21,656 nt of DNA, taken from positions 1 through 21,656 of IMG/VR virus record IMGVR_UViG_3300032053_000608. One strand, given 5' to 3'. The DNA is from a virus. The notes under the pieces are model-generated. The model saw only the letters and a program-made list of their open reading frames with translations. It searched no databases and was not told the DNA's origin. The translations under genes were made by a program, and so were the position numbers. This document shows positions 21,338 through 21,656 of this stretch, piece after piece. How positions within the stretch are numbered: position 1 is the stretch's first letter; each line of letters opens with the position of its first letter.

Positions 21338-21517
21338 CTACGCCATCAGGATAGACAGCGCGGTCGCCTGCGTTGTGAAAAGCATTTTGATTGCCTTGGC
21401 CAGCCCGAAGGATCGGGCCACGCTGAAGAAGTGTTTCTTGGTCACGACGCCTTTCATCGTGAAAGAGCGCTTCGCTGCCCGGCGCTCCGCCTCAATTCGC
21501 CTTTGTAGGTGTGTCAT
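21338..21517 (-). CDS. Small basic unknown protein (59 residues)
   Basis: I chose the ATG at 21517 (MTHLQRRIEAERRAAKRS) because AAGGAG is 7 nt away; an ATG 6 nt earlier is too close to it. The N-terminal half is very basic and helical, and the second half is more hydrophobic (SFGLAKAIKMLFTTQATALS). First gene after element copy 9. Function unknown. Confidence 0.6.
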   Translation of the reverse strand: MTHLQRRIEAERRAAKRSFTMKGVVTKKHFFSVARSFGLAKAIKMLFTTQATALSILMA

Positions 21518-21538
21518 ATTCATTCTCCTTTTTTTTGT

Positions 21539-21589
21539 TTGATCACTCCATTCTGCTCCCCCGCAAAGGGAAGCAGTAGCAGGGATCAA
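21539..21589 (-). repeat. Intercistronic structured element, copy 9 (subtype B)
   Basis: TTGATCCCTGCTA, inner hairpin starting CTGCTTCCC and closing GGGGGAGCAG (with G-U pairing), then AATGGAGTGATCAA. The TGA stop of the gene running in from the right is inside the first arm. Confidence 0.85.
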
Positions 21590-21656
21590 GATCTTTCGCA
21601 AGGGTCAATGTAAATCAATCGGGTGATGTAAGTGGCCCTGCCGTTGTTGATGACCT
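21586..21656 (-). CDS. C-terminal end of an unknown gene (5' part outside window)
   Basis: Reading the minus strand from the right edge gives an open frame ending VINNGRATYITRLIYIDPCE-RS and a TGA inside element copy 9. About 23 codons are visible. The shared stop-in-element arrangement seen at other copies supports this frame. Too short to identify. Confidence 0.55.
   Translation of the reverse strand, partial: VINNGRATYITRLIYIDPCERS

Noticed and set aside
15432-21589. The repeat elements as ordinary rho-independent terminators
   Set aside because: The inner hairpins are GC-rich, but no T-tract follows any of them on the transcribed strand; the conserved arms outside the hairpin also have no role in such terminators.
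15432-21589. The repeat elements as a CRISPR array or tandem repeats
   Set aside because: Copies are spaced hundreds to more than 1500 bases apart with genes between them, and no unique short spacers are present.
15432-21589. A two-codon minimal ORF ATG GAG TGA within the 3' arm
   Set aside because: Four to five copies read ATGGAGTGA, but copies 1, 2 and 4 read ATGGAGCGA and run on, and no ribosome binding site precedes it, so the conservation is better explained by structure.
1-21656. tRNA, rRNA, integrase, attachment site or plasmid origin
   Set aside because: I looked for cloverleaf-like segments, recombinase motifs and iteron clusters and saw none that I could support by eye.

Overview
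The window looks like part of a tailed dsDNA bacteriophage genome, or a prophage. Nearly all genes lie on the minus strand, are tightly packed (ATGA overlaps, 1-nt gaps) and carry strong purine-rich ribosome binding sites. A phage-type replication set is visible: a gp32-like single-strand binding protein, a possible UvsY-like mediator, a family A DNA polymerase, a clamp loader and a sliding clamp. I see no rRNA, tRNA, CRISPR array, integrase or structural gene. The host cannot be named; consensus-like TATAAT boxes and GGAGG sites point to a bacterial host. No stretch over 300 bases lacks a gene.

Transcription runs from the right end of the window to the left, so the regions are described in that direction. 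(1) 15.4-21.66 kb holds small accessory genes around a Ycf46-like AAA+ ATPase, with DUF1257 (Ycf35)-like, DUF2997-like and DUF3150-like partners. Between the 1-4-gene blocks are nine copies of a structured intercistronic element of 50-59 nt. It occurs in two subtypes that alternate B-A-B-A-B-A-B-A-A along the transcript. (2) 14.95-15.4 kb has a possible sigma-like small protein and a promoter that shares an extended motif with a second promoter at 1.45 kb. (3) 7.9-14.95 kb is a compact cassette. It starts with a Lys/Ala-rich basic protein and contains three divergent radical SAM proteins of spore-photoproduct-lyase-like type. Interleaved are a small possible winged-helix protein, an unknown protein with a frame oddity at its 3' end, a small basic protein, a DUF2156/GNAT-like acyltransferase and a small unknown protein. 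(4) 3.3-7.9 kb holds the sliding clamp, the clamp loader and a DNA polymerase whose N-terminus is an Fe-S-type uracil-DNA glycosylase domain. (5) 1.47-3.35 kb is a beta-class DNA methyltransferase gene. A complete HNH endonuclease gene lies inside it on the opposite strand, and the methyltransferase frame stays open across it. (6) 0-1.4 kb has the possible UvsY-like mediator, a small membrane protein and the start of the single-strand binding protein, which runs off the left end.

The best candidates for undescribed biology are two. The first is the triple radical SAM cassette sitting directly upstream of the replisome genes, together with a glycosylase-polymerase fusion and a DNA methyltransferase; this suggests DNA base modification or base repair coupled to replication, which is inference. 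The second is the alternating two-subtype intercistronic element. All function calls are from reading motifs by eye; no database search was possible.
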